A stretch of DNA of 22,607 nucleotides. It comes from an uncultured Prevotellaceae bacterium (lineage in GTDB: Bacteria; Bacteroidota; Bacteroidia; Bacteroidales; Bacteroidaceae). Shown here one piece after another: positions 1 through 7,831 of the stretch. The position numbers and the translations under genes were made by a program. A model generated the notes under the pieces. It did no database searches, had not been told where the DNA came from, and saw only the letters and a program-made list of their open reading frames with translations. The stretch is from positions 1-22,607 of the forward strand of contig OMXX01000077.1 in the NCBI GenBank assembly GCA_900315105.1, read 5' to 3'. Within the stretch, counting starts at the first letter, position 1, and every line of letters starts with the position of its first letter.

Positions 1-705
1 CCCCATTTGGTTACACACGATTTTCGTATTTCCAATAGTGGTATCGATGTTCGTATGTGAATGGCCATATATCCATGCGTCAATGCGGCTGTCAGCAATA
101 AAGTTACCAAGTTCCGTTGCAAATGCTCCATTCAAGACAGAGCCCATGTGTTGTGCAGCCACAACCGCCAACGAAGGCAGATGGTGTGTTACCACAACGA
201 TATGTTTGGCAGTACTCTCTTTAACAGCCTGTTTCAAGAATCTGAGACATTTCTCGTGTTCAACATTAAAGTCCTCAGGCATAAACCGACGGCCATTATA
301 CATAATCTGGCGAAAGTCATTCATCCCTCTCAACACGTAGAACATATCCATTTCTGGAATCTTTGACCATAGTGTAGTCAGGATGAAGTCTGTATCAACT
401 ATGCGAACTACTTTATTATAATAGTAACCGACATTCTCACGAAACATCCATTGCCAATTATCGCCACGTTCGGTGACATCGCCATTGCCATAGAATTCAT
501 GATTGCCTGGCACCATCAGCACCTGACGGAAGTTCTTCGAGGCCCAGCTCCAAAACTTTTTCTGTGGGGCAATGGTGTCCCGCAGGTAGAACGTGTCACC
601 TGCGAGCACCAGCACATCACCATTAGCATCAAACTCTTTCGCTTTTAAATACCGCGAATTGTCGTATAACTCCATGTGGAGATCACTCATGTATTGTATT
701 CTCAT
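1..705 (-). CDS. Calcineurin-like metallophosphoesterase, C-terminus cut by window edge
   Basis: The reading frame is open from an ATG at 705 to the left edge, giving 235 codons without a stop, so the C-terminus is missing. The full set of calcineurin-like motifs is visible: SDLH (residues 7-10), AGD (35-37), GNHE (67-70), THH (173-175) and GHSH (214-217). These bind a two-metal centre that hydrolyses phosphomonoesters or phosphodiesters, and the protein is probably cytosolic. As GHSH is normally close to the end of such proteins, few residues are likely lost. The ATG overlaps the stop of the upstream 413-residue gene as ATGA, which indicates translational coupling. An RNA ligase in the same operon suggests an RNA-end or nucleotide substrate, but this is inference. 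The family is secure and the substrate is unknown. Confidence 0.9.
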   Translation of the reverse strand, partial: MRIQYMSDLHMELYDNSRYLKAKEFDANGDVLVLAGDTFYLRDTIAPQKKFWSWASKNFRQVLMVPGNHEFYGNGDVTERGDNWQWMFRENVGYYYNKVVRIVDTDFILTTLWSKIPEMDMFYVLRGMNDFRQIMYNGRRFMPEDFNVEHEKCLRFLKQAVKESTAKHIVVVTHHLPSLAVVAAQHMGSVLNGAFATELGNFIADSRIDAWIYGHSHTNIDTTIGNTKIVCNQMG

Positions 706-1943
706 TGTCTTTGTTCATTAATTGGTTTGACTTTTCTAATAGGTTCCCATTCCGTGGCTGCTATCACATCAGCCACCTGCTGAGCCGTGATATCTTCATC
801 CATATAAGGGAGAGTTATCTCATTTCCCACTTTCTCGTCATACGAGTACTTATTGGCACCAGGAGTTATGCCGACATAGTCAGTCTCTTCTGCGATTCGG
901 ACAAGTCTTGCAGTCTCGCCACATACGACACCTATTCCTTCATCGCATAACGCTTCGAGCATGTTGACCACATCATTTGAATAGCCATAGACGCAGAAAC
1001 CCAAAGAGAAATACCATTGTCCGTCGGCTACAGGCACATTCTCATTGCCCCAGCGATTTGTCTTCTTACGTGCATGGAGATGGATTCTTGCGTAGGCAAC
1101 ATCCATGCAGTGATAGGAACTGTTGTCATCATACCACTTCTGATAGTCCTGCTCGCAGTCGAGGTCCAGACCTTTTATCTCACGTCCCTTACTATTATGC
1201 CTCACAAAAACTTCTTCGTCAGACTCATTGGCGAAATCAGACTTAAGCGCAGGACGATAGCTATCATGTGTTCTATATGCTTCATAAAGAATACGCCAGA
1301 CGTGTATGTAGGTTCTGAGCGTCATCTTGTCAGCTGACCACAGGGGTAAACTACTGCTCTTCTTTACGATATCTACCACTCGCGCAGGATCATCGAACGT
1401 CCTATATACAGGGCAGATGCGATTCAAGTCAGCACGCTTGATAATCCCATCCCGCTTCGAGTAAGGTAGATTCTTCTCGACATAGGTATTGTATTCGTCC
1501 GCATTCTCACAGATGTTGTCTACCAAGGCGGTGATATGCTTCTCAAGCTTCAAAAGAGACTTCGACACATTCCCATACCAGACATCAGGGTTTCGTTCTC
1601 CCCAAATGGAACTTGCACTCCTAAGATCAACATATCTCCACTGGCGGTTTCTGATTATCATGTAGTGGAATCCCTTATAGTTAGCCGTAAACACCTGATA
1701 CCAGTAATTCCCGTTTGCATCAGCCGTTTCCATGCGATTCCGCTTGCCAGGCGCCTTAAGCTCTATCCAAAGCCAACGTTGCTCATCATCACCCATTACC
1801 TCCAGTCGCTGCATGGTCTTTTCAATACGGAACATAACTTCAAGTGCCGCATCATCTACAACCACACCGTTCAAATGGTGTTCATGGGTTAGGCACATCA
1901 GATCTCTAAGATCATTGTACCTCAATATAGGTATCTTCTTCAT
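702..1943 (-). CDS. Hypothetical protein, 413 aa, in RNA ligase/phosphoesterase operon
   Basis: I do not recognise this protein. It is soluble, with no signal peptide or membrane segment, and rich in Trp, Tyr and charged residues. A region near residues 50-110 (WLWIELKAPG, then WRYVDLRSA) looks like beta-rich structure. The middle, about 150-240, is more helical, and the C-terminal 90 residues are acidic. No nuclease, ATPase or ligase motif was found. The gene lies between two metallophosphoesterases: it starts 2 nt after the stop of the upstream one and its stop overlaps the start of the next as ATGA. It is therefore almost certainly co-translated with them and may share their pathway. That the frame is coding is clear from its length and its packing. 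Function is unknown. Confidence 0.8.
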   Translation of the reverse strand: MKKIPILRYNDLRDLMCLTHEHHLNGVVVDDAALEVMFRIEKTMQRLEVMGDDEQRWLWIELKAPGKRNRMETADANGNYWYQVFTANYKGFHYMIIRNRQWRYVDLRSASSIWGERNPDVWYGNVSKSLLKLEKHITALVDNICENADEYNTYVEKNLPYSKRDGIIKRADLNRICPVYRTFDDPARVVDIVKKSSSLPLWSADKMTLRTYIHVWRILYEAYRTHDSYRPALKSDFANESDEEVFVRHNSKGREIKGLDLDCEQDYQKWYDDNSSYHCMDVAYARIHLHARKKTNRWGNENVPVADGQWYFSLGFCVYGYSNDVVNMLEALCDEGIGVVCGETARLVRIAEETDYVGITPGANKYSYDEKVGNEITLPYMDEDITAQQVADVIAATEWEPIRKVKPINEQRQ

Positions 1944-1945
1944 TG

Positions 1946-2527
1946 TTATTCCTTTTTTGTTTGTTCTACTTGCTTGTTTATTATTCTCTTAACTTGTTCG
2001 AATGAGACGGGAGCAAACCCATTGTTGTCTACTCCCACATCGTACTGCATCGGGAAGAGCATGTTCAGACGCGGTTTGTCCTTACCCGTATTGAATGGCC
2101 CACTATGAACATGGCCAAACAACTGCCAGATGTCTTTATATGCTCCCCCATAACAGAGAAACGGATTGTGGTTCAGATAAATCTTCTGTTTCCCCACTTC
2201 TATGAACATCTGCATGGCAACATGTTCAAATCGACTGATGAACCCCTGACGGATATTCTTCAGGTCGTGATTGCCGAGTATCAGATAGATCTTACCGTTC
2301 AGCCGATCCAATACCTTTGTCCATTCGGCAGCACCACCCAAGCAAAAATCACCCAAGTGGAATACCGTATCATCGGCTCCTATGATGCTGTTCCAGTTCG
2401 CTATCAAGGTCTCATTCATCTGCTCTACATCCTTGAAAGGACGATTGCAAAAACCTATGATATTCGCATGGTTGAAATGCGTATCGGATGTAAAGAACGT
2501 ATGTTCTGCATTAAACTTGAAATTCAT
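1946..2527 (-). CDS. Calcineurin-like metallophosphoesterase, 193 aa
   Basis: A compact phosphoesterase carrying SDTHF near the N-terminus, then HLGDF, GNHD, LNHNP and GHVHSG in canonical order, so both metal sites look complete. Length is typical of small phage-like or YfcE-like members. The ATG at 2527 is preferred over an in-frame GTG at 2560, because the extra 11 residues are charged and the metallophosphoesterase fold begins straight after the ATG. It follows an Rnl2-type RNA ligase by 62 nt and precedes the 413-residue gene by 2 nt. In RNA repair, phosphoesterases can open 2',3'-cyclic phosphates or remove terminal phosphates before ligation. That this enzyme does so is inferred from its position only. 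Confidence 0.88.
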   Translation of the reverse strand: MNFKFNAEHTFFTSDTHFNHANIIGFCNRPFKDVEQMNETLIANWNSIIGADDTVFHLGDFCLGGAAEWTKVLDRLNGKIYLILGNHDLKNIRQGFISRFEHVAMQMFIEVGKQKIYLNHNPFLCYGGAYKDIWQLFGHVHSGPFNTGKDKPRLNMLFPMQYDVGVDNNGFAPVSFEQVKRIINKQVEQTKKE

Positions 2528-2589
2528 CGTTATTCTCTTTTTTAATTTCTCCACACCCACAGAGGAGTGCGGAGAGTTGGTTGTTTACA

Positions 2590-3627
2590 TTATTCTATGA
2601 TATAAGCCTGACTCATGTAGACCTGTTTAACAAGGGCAGTACAGAACTTGTTGAGTTCCTTGTTCAACAGCTTCTGCTCGCTCTTTTCAAGTGCAGCATA
2701 CAAGTTGCCATGCTCCTTGAGGAAGTCTTCGAGCACATCCTTGGAGAACAAGCCCATCACTTTGCCGAAGTCCTTGGGGAAATGCACTTCACCGATATGG
2801 CTCACAACGTTTGCCAGACGGTTCTCGGTGACGTAGGTTTCACCCTCGACAATCAGTGCCTTCAACTCCTCGCTATAAGGCACAGGCTCGACAAAGAGTT
2901 TGGTGCGGCGCTTTGCGCTTTTCCGCTCTGCGAACCGCTCGTTCTTACTCTTGATAAGCACTCGAGAGCCGTTCCTCAGATACATTGGAGTGACAGGACG
3001 GATAACGATACCCTCGCAGATGTTGTCCTCGATAGCTGGCAGGCCTAACCATTCAGCAATCTTGCTCTGGAAAGCGTTGGGCTGCTTCAGGCACTCAGTC
3101 AAAGTCCCTCTGAAGAGAGTCTTGGCATAAAAGAAACTATAGGTCTCGAAGAGCTCGTTGACCTCATCAACAGGGAGGAATCTTCCGCCCTCCTCAGTGA
3201 AGAGGTAGATGTCAAAGCCATAAAACTCATGGTCAGGAGTATAACAGACACCTCTTTGGATTAGGCCGACTTTCTGCCTTGCCTTGACACCATCATGAGG
3301 ATACAGACCACCAAACATCTCGCCGAACACGGAGATGTGAGTTACCTCTGGATACTTAGCCTTGATGCCACCGAATAGCTTCAGCACTCTGTCCCGGTAT
3401 CTTTCGAGCAACTCAGGATAGTCATAGAACTGCTCTCCGTCCTCCAGCATTGACGTACGCTTGGCGAACCTCACGGTCTCACCATCGCAGAGGAAGCTGG
3501 TATTGGCACCATGTACCTTCTCCTGCACCACATATTCCAAATCCTGTGGCATCTCTGCCACCACGTGCTCCATGAACTCACGGCTAAAGGAGTTTTCGAT
3601 AGAGCTGTACTTCTTGAATTCTAACAT
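2590..3627 (-). CDS. T4 Rnl2-like RNA ligase, 345 aa
   Basis: ATP-dependent RNA ligase that would seal nicked or broken RNA through an enzyme-AMP intermediate. The start (MLEFKKYSSIEN) closely resembles the start of T4 RNA ligase 2. Nucleotidyltransferase motifs are in order: motif I EKVHGAN with the AMP-accepting Lys37, motif III FGEMFGG (101-107), IIIa EFYGFDIYLF (134-143), IV EGIVIR (205-210) and V LIKSKN (224-229). The final 110 or so residues match the helical C-terminal domain needed for ligation in Rnl2 enzymes. It is the first full-length gene of an operon with two phosphoesterases. A tRNA or other RNA damaged by a nuclease during phage attack or toxin action is a plausible substrate, but this is inference. 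Family assignment is secure. Confidence 0.93.
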   Translation of the reverse strand: MLEFKKYSSIENSFSREFMEHVVAEMPQDLEYVVQEKVHGANTSFLCDGETVRFAKRTSMLEDGEQFYDYPELLERYRDRVLKLFGGIKAKYPEVTHISVFGEMFGGLYPHDGVKARQKVGLIQRGVCYTPDHEFYGFDIYLFTEEGGRFLPVDEVNELFETYSFFYAKTLFRGTLTECLKQPNAFQSKIAEWLGLPAIEDNICEGIVIRPVTPMYLRNGSRVLIKSKNERFAERKSAKRRTKLFVEPVPYSEELKALIVEGETYVTENRLANVVSHIGEVHFPKDFGKVMGLFSKDVLEDFLKEHGNLYAALEKSEQKLLNKELNKFCTALVKQVYMSQAYIIE

Positions 3628-3646
3628 TTTCTTTTTCTTCTTTTGT

Positions 3647-3660
3647 GCGCATCGCTGCGC
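3647..3660 (-). promoter_or_regulatory. Small hairpin just upstream of the RNA ligase start
   Basis: GCGCA-TCGC-TGCGC forms a five-pair GC-rich stem with a four-base loop in the untranslated leader, followed toward the gene by an A-rich purine tract that ends at the ATG. It may affect ribosome access. No ligand-binding structure is recognised. Confidence 0.35.
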
Positions 3661-3734
3661 GGTTAATACTTTTTTTGATGTTTAGGTTGTGCCCAGCTGC
3701 TAAGGCCGCGGAGAAGTACGGGAAATGGACACAC

Positions 3735-3791
3735 AGATAACGAAAAACCGTTGGAAAGTTTGGTAAGCTCTTTCCAACGGTCTCGTTATCT
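3735..3791 (-). terminator. Hairpin with T-tract in the leader of the RNA ligase operon
   Basis: A perfect 12-bp stem (ACCGTTGGAAAG at 3747-3758 with CTTTCCAACGGT at 3770-3781) encloses an 11-nt loop. It is extended by a further 9-bp pairing (AGATAACGA with TCGTTATCT) across a small internal loop. Read leftward, the inner stem is followed at once by TTTTTC, as expected of an intrinsic terminator on the minus strand; the plus strand lacks a T-tract. It lies after the 57-codon leader ORF and before the RNA ligase, so it would end a short transcript or act as an attenuator. Confidence 0.7.
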
Positions 3792-3816
3792 TCTATACTC
3801 TGATGGTCGGCTGCAT

Positions 3817-3990
3817 CTATGCCGTCCGGTCAGACTCTCTATCTGATGATGTTCGTTGGAAAGTATTCGTGTACCAGTCACGTGCTGCAATACTCATCGA
3901 GTTTGTCGTATGAACATAGCAGAAGCCTCCAAAGCATTCTTTGCCCTGGAGTGGTAACAGTGTTGATATGTTCATTCTTTGTTGCAGCAT
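3817..3990 (-). CDS. Short leader ORF, 57 aa, upstream of the RNA ligase operon
   Basis: An open frame runs from an ATG at 3990 to a TAG at 3817-3819. It begins MLQQRMNIST and ends in a Ser/Arg/Asp-rich tail. No domain is recognised. The case for expression is position: a good Bacteroidetes-type promoter lies about 30 nt upstream and an intrinsic-terminator hairpin lies about 25 nt downstream. It could be a small protein, a regulatory leader peptide, or a chance frame inside a non-coding RNA. The opposite strand also has an open frame over this stretch, which weakens the case. Confidence 0.4.
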   Translation of the reverse strand: MLQQRMNISTLLPLQGKECFGGFCYVHTTNSMSIAARDWYTNTFQRTSSDRESDRTA

Positions 3991-4024
3991 TGCTTTTAAT
4001 TTACATAAATTTGAAAAACGGCGG

Positions 4025-4056
4025 CAAAATTATACATATTTTCACAAACCACCAAA
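4025..4056 (-). promoter_or_regulatory. Bacteroidetes-type promoter for the leader/RNA ligase operon
   Basis: On the minus strand TAATTTTG (4032-4025) matches the -7 consensus TAnnTTTG, and TTTG (4056-4053) lies 20 nt upstream as the -33 element. Transcription would start near 4018-4020 and run left. No other good match was found between here and the ligase, so the ligase probably depends on transcription from this site passing the hairpin at 3735-3791. Confidence 0.65.
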
Positions 4057-4105
4057 CATTTTCGTATCTTTTTTGCATTTTCAGCCAATATTTACCTTCT
4101 TTCGA

Positions 4106-4136
4106 TTTGCTATCTCACGAATTCTTTGTAATTTTG
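4106..4136 (+). promoter_or_regulatory. Bacteroidetes-type promoter for the small plus-strand gene
   Basis: TTTG (4106-4109) and TAATTTTG (4129-4136) are separated by 19 nt, matching the Bacteroidetes -33/-7 pattern exactly. The start site would be near 4143, leaving a leader of about 110 nt before the ATG at 4257. It diverges from the promoter at 4025-4056; the two -33 boxes are about 50 bp apart. Confidence 0.7.
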
Positions 4137-4256
4137 CACCCGAAAGCATCAAGAGCAGTAGCCTTTTGAGGTTAACTCGCCAACCGAGTTTTGGAAACCA
4201 CGGTGGTCAATACGATGCGGAAGCAACATTTATAAACTTCAAAAACATTCCAAGTT

Positions 4257-4514
4257 ATGCAACAGCACATTTATTACATTAAATTTGCTCTGCGTTTCGC
4301 AGACATGCAGATTCCCGAGTTAGTAACCGTTTTCAATGCCCAGGTGCAGAACCGAGGCTGGTCCTCTATGCGAGCCTATCACGACCAGGCACTCCTTGAT
4401 GAGTTCCACCGTCGCAGCATCGATACTACTGCCGTTAGTGATGGCTGGGCTGTCTCCTTCGCCCACCCTGTCAGGTACGACCTGCCCAATAACAAATTAG
4501 TAGTTATCAACTGA
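4257..4514 (+). CDS. Small hypothetical protein, 85 aa
   Basis: The only well-supported plus-strand gene in the window. The core, from IPELVTVFNAQVQNRGW onward, resembles in style small Bacteroidales proteins of unknown function that I recall from accessory regions; this has not been checked. It is soluble and has no catalytic motif. A well-formed promoter lies upstream and a strong hairpin begins 11 nt after the stop. The first ATG at 4257 is given, but an internal ATG at 4305 (MQIPEL) would give a 69-residue protein that starts exactly at the conserved-looking core, and may be the true start. It converges on the large minus-strand operon. Function unknown. Confidence 0.65.
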   Translation: MQQHIYYIKFALRFADMQIPELVTVFNAQVQNRGWSSMRAYHDQALLDEFHRRSIDTTAVSDGWAVSFAHPVRYDLPNNKLVVIN

Positions 4515-4525
4515 TCCTATACAAA

Positions 4526-4560
4526 CGCCGCCTTTGCAGTCTGCTCTTGCAAGGGCGGCG
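4526..4560. terminator. Shared hairpin between convergent genes
   Basis: CGCCGCCTTTGCA (4526-4538) pairs with TGCAAGGGCGGCG (4548-4560) over 13 positions, with one wobble pair and a 9-nt loop. It lies between the stop of the small plus-strand gene and the stop of the PLD gene on the minus strand. Neither flank has a long T-tract, but the GC-rich stem and convergent position fit a bidirectional terminator. Confidence 0.65.
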
Positions 4561-4575
4561 ATTGTCTTCGGGGTA

Positions 4576-5513
4576 TTACTCATCACACTTGTTTTCTATG
4601 GTATATTCGCAGCACCATTTACTGTTCCAAATCTCTGAGAAGAAAGCCTTTATCGACGATACCAATTCCGGATCTTCTGTTAGGACACCTGCTTCGAGAT
4701 TTAGTTGAGAAGTAGCATCCTGTCTAAGCCCTGCTCGTGTCACGTTGGCCGAGCCGACGTAGGCCAATTTATCATCAACGATATAGATCTTGGCATGGTT
4801 CCTTTCGCAAAACTTATATTGAACAGCTTCGGATTATTCATCTGCTGGAAATACTCCATCCATTCTTTGGTGAAAGATTGTGACGGCATTGAGCAGATAA
4901 TATGAACCGATACTCCCTGTACGGCCTTTTCCATAAGACGTTCTATGAATGGGGTCCCGTAAAACATCGCTTGCTCTTCCGTATGTTCCAGTCGGAAACG
5001 CTTGAAATTTGCCGTCATGATTCTGATTGATGACTTGGCAGAGCATATACGCTCAACGACTTCCTCATAGTGGCTATTGTTTGTAATAAAACGTGTTTCA
5101 CGGGGTAGTTGTAACTGCTTCGCATAGTTGAGTACGCTATCCTTTGAAACTTTCCATCGCATATACTCATCGCGATAGGCTTGGATATGACCTTGATTAA
5201 CAAGATTCTCAAACTCAGCCTTGCTGCATTTTAGGTATTTCCTAGCAGTATGTCCACATATTAGTTTGCCCATATCCTCTCGCCCTAGAGCCTTTGCAGG
5301 CGTAGCTGAAATCGGCGTATCATCCGCCACTATTGGGTTGTCAATCTGGATGCCGAAATACTCCTCTGCTGCATCCACTTTCAACCGCCAGCGTCCTCTG
5401 CGAGTTTTATAACCAGGCAATACTCCCGTATTTGCGAGTTGCAAAATCTCATTATACGGGCGCCCTGTCAGTTTGGCCAATTCTGTTGTTTTAATATAAT
5501 TCTTGCTCGCCAT
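4576..5513 (-). pseudogene. HTH-HTH-PLD nuclease-like protein with an apparent one-base frameshift
   Basis: Residues 1-55 form a MerR/excisionase-like HTH module (TTELAKLTGRPYNEIL, then a GRWRLKVDAAEEYF wing). Residues 83-133 look like a second one. A phospholipase D-like domain follows from about 140. Frame one runs 237 codons and then enters unrelated sequence, ending at 4740. Shifting by -1 at the AAA codon (4803-4805) restores NHAKIYIVDDKLAYVGSANV, a complete HxKx4Dx6GSxN motif, and continues to a stop at 4576, about 312 residues in all. The likely cause is one A missing from an AAAA run: a real mutation or an assembly error. With a single HKD motif it would work as a dimer, as the BfiI nuclease does. 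It is the last gene of the operon, starting 35 nt after the 760-residue gene. If the frameshift is real, the catalytic motif is lost. Confidence 0.82.
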
Positions 5514-5548
5514 AGTTTTTTAGAATTACTTCTATCATCTTCAACAAA

Positions 5549-7831
5549 CTATTTGATACCCCAGCCTGAACTCATTAACTTTACTAATTTCAAATTATTA
5601 TTAAACCCCTTAGCGTATTTTATGAAAGAGTCCAATGTAAAACTGCACAACTCATCATAATGAGTAGTAAAATAGCTAAACCATTCAGTATTAATTACTA
5701 TGGAATCTGGAAAAATAGCATACGGTGCTTTGATTGATTCACTTTTTGATTTTTCAATAACGTCCTCGTTGTTAGTGTATTTTATCCATGGGGATAAGAA
5801 TCTATATGGTACATTATTTAGAAGAGGTTTTAAAATGTCTTTAATTCCTCTATCATAAAACATCGTAAGATTTGATTCGACAACATTGCTCGAAGCCGCT
5901 TCTATTATGAACGTTTTCTTTTGGATATTATTTAGGTATTTGGGCATCATATCTTTTTCTCCAAATTCAATATTGTCACCGATAACGATTGGCCATGCTA
6001 TAGCTGCCATTCTAATAAGAATGTCATCATAACGGATGATTCGATTTCTTTGACTCTTTGTCAAACTAAGAATAGCCATAAACCAGAAATACTTATAAGA
6101 AGTCGATTTGTTATCAAATACTGTCTCAAGTTTATTTTTATCAATTGGCTCTTCTTCAAAATCGTCATCATCTGTTTCTTGCAAAGGGACTTCTATTTCT
6201 TTATATGGTTCTGCAGACGGAATGTCAACATAAACATGCTCTATACCGTCCTCGTCCAATTTCCTCTCTTCATTAACGACTTCGTCATATGCGGAAGACA
6301 CATTATCTGTCGTTGTACTTATTTCATCTCCATTATTAGACTCTGAAGTATTTACATCATCGGCTTGCGACTCAAGGCTCTTTCTTTCTTCGATGATATC
6401 TTCAATTAATTGCTTTTTGAATGTGGCATAATCCTTTTCGTCTGCCAGTAATTCAAATAAGTCTTGGTCTATGATTGAACAGGAATAATTCTGTTCGATG
6501 TAATCATATGTCGGTTCTACCTCTCCCGAATCTTCACAAGCCATCCACATTTGTGGTATTAGCGACCAGAAAGATTCGTTTCCTAAGTAGTAGAAAGGAA
6601 TGGCTATATTGAAAGACGATGCAGTACCCATAACGTCTATACACACATCGGCAAACTCCATTAGCAGGTCATTAGTCAATTTGATCTCGTTCGACCTGAT
6701 ATTCTCATTTTGAATAAGGTTACCAATGGCAATCAGTAATAAGGCTTTTTGAGTTAAGTATGTCTTGTCATTTTTTCGTTCTTTCATCGAATCAAACAGC
6801 CTTGAATATTTATCAAGGGGAGTTTCTTCAACTTTTTTTGCCACCTCTCGTTTTTCCTTCTTCGCCGCTTTTCCTTTAGCAGACTTAGCATCGTAAAAGT
6901 GCATGCCGTAGTCTTCGAGATAAGCCATCAAGTCGATAAACATCTTCTTTCTCTTATCCTTGTGTTTCTCATAACATTCCAGTTGCGAATTAAACCAGGC
7001 TGCCAATTCGGGTTCATCTTCCTGAGTCGGCAACTCTAAATTCTCGTCTACATACCATTTCACTTGGTCGCAGTTCCTTTTGTAAGAGTATTCAAAAGGC
7101 GTAAACATCCACTGGTCATATTCTTTCAAATACTGTTTGAAATCAGCTCGCAGTTTTGCCAACTCCTTTGCTGTGCTTTTAGTAAAGTCAAGATACCATC
7201 TGTACAAGCTTTCCTCTGCTTCAAGTCCGTGAGGTTGTGGTGAACGATGTTTTTCCTCCATGAAAGAGAGGAACTCCATTATACGCTGTTCTGCATATTG
7301 TATCTTTTTATTTTCGACGCTATATACTTGGAACCGCTTATCGTATTCTTTCCTTTTCAGACCTACATATCCATCAAGGAAGAAAATGAATCTTCCTTTC
7401 GGATCACCATTTAAATTCGCGCGTATGCTTTCAATGTAGGTTCCTGGAAGATAATACCTGATTTTCTGCAGCAGGTCATCAACCTTAATTGGTGTAGAAG
7501 ACTGCTCCAACAGATGTTCCGTATAGTCCCCCACCTTAAATGTTCTTTTATTAAACTTCTTATCAGAAGCTTTATTAGGTGGTTCTTTATTTGTTTTGGC
7601 AGATGCGACAAATTCCGGGAGGATGCTATCAAGTTCCTTTATATCCGAGACAGCTTTGAAAAGTTCGTCCTTCAATTTATGGGACTTCTCAATATAATCA
7701 ACCTTTATCCAATCATTGGACAGCTCAATCATATCCTTGGAAGTGGAGCATCCAAGGAGAACAAGCACTCGTTTTAGTTGTTGCGAGATAACGCCTATGT
7801 CGGACAATTGTTTTAACGTGTAAACCGTCAT
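5549..7831 (-). CDS. Large multi-domain protein, 760 aa, related to accessory parts of HNH defence nucleases
   Basis: No enzyme motif is visible. Residues 105-165 resemble a HARE-HTH-like winged helix. Residues 205-310 resemble a helicase-associated domain (LELPTQEDEPELAAWFNSQ). Residues 355-430 (LTQKALLLIAIGNLI, later IPFYYLGNESFWSL) resemble a module I recall from DNA-binding regions of HNH/McrA-like endonucleases. An acidic linker spans 485-570. Residues 575-757 begin TSYKYFWFMAIL and include RMAAIAWPIVIGDNIEFG, like a second module often placed before an HNH domain, but here the protein ends without HNH. These matches are from memory and unchecked. A DNA-recognition or scaffold role in the operon is inferred. 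Its ATG overlaps the radical SAM stop as ATGA. Confidence 0.75.
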   Translation of the reverse strand: MTVYTLKQLSDIGVISQQLKRVLVLLGCSTSKDMIELSNDWIKVDYIEKSHKLKDELFKAVSDIKELDSILPEFVASAKTNKEPPNKASDKKFNKRTFKVGDYTEHLLEQSSTPIKVDDLLQKIRYYLPGTYIESIRANLNGDPKGRFIFFLDGYVGLKRKEYDKRFQVYSVENKKIQYAEQRIMEFLSFMEEKHRSPQPHGLEAEESLYRWYLDFTKSTAKELAKLRADFKQYLKEYDQWMFTPFEYSYKRNCDQVKWYVDENLELPTQEDEPELAAWFNSQLECYEKHKDKRKKMFIDLMAYLEDYGMHFYDAKSAKGKAAKKEKREVAKKVEETPLDKYSRLFDSMKERKNDKTYLTQKALLLIAIGNLIQNENIRSNEIKLTNDLLMEFADVCIDVMGTASSFNIAIPFYYLGNESFWSLIPQMWMACEDSGEVEPTYDYIEQNYSCSIIDQDLFELLADEKDYATFKKQLIEDIIEERKSLESQADDVNTSESNNGDEISTTTDNVSSAYDEVVNEERKLDEDGIEHVYVDIPSAEPYKEIEVPLQETDDDDFEEEPIDKNKLETVFDNKSTSYKYFWFMAILSLTKSQRNRIIRYDDILIRMAAIAWPIVIGDNIEFGEKDMMPKYLNNIQKKTFIIEAASSNVVESNLTMFYDRGIKDILKPLLNNVPYRFLSPWIKYTNNEDVIEKSKSESIKAPYAIFPDSIVINTEWFSYFTTHYDELCSFTLDSFIKYAKGFNNNLKLVKLMSSGWGIK

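Noticed and set aside
705..1992. Plus-strand frames of 80-120 codons opposite the 413-residue gene
   Set aside because: They lie antisense to a coupled operon gene, show no domain and have no promoter-like sequence.
2528..2560. GTG at 2560 as the start of the second phosphoesterase
   Set aside because: The added residues are a charged stretch outside the fold; the ATG at 2527 is better placed before the first motif.
3819..4169. 116-codon plus-strand frame over the divergent promoter region
   Set aside because: It runs through both promoters and the AT-rich spacer, has no promoter of its own and no domain, and lies opposite the better supported leader unit.
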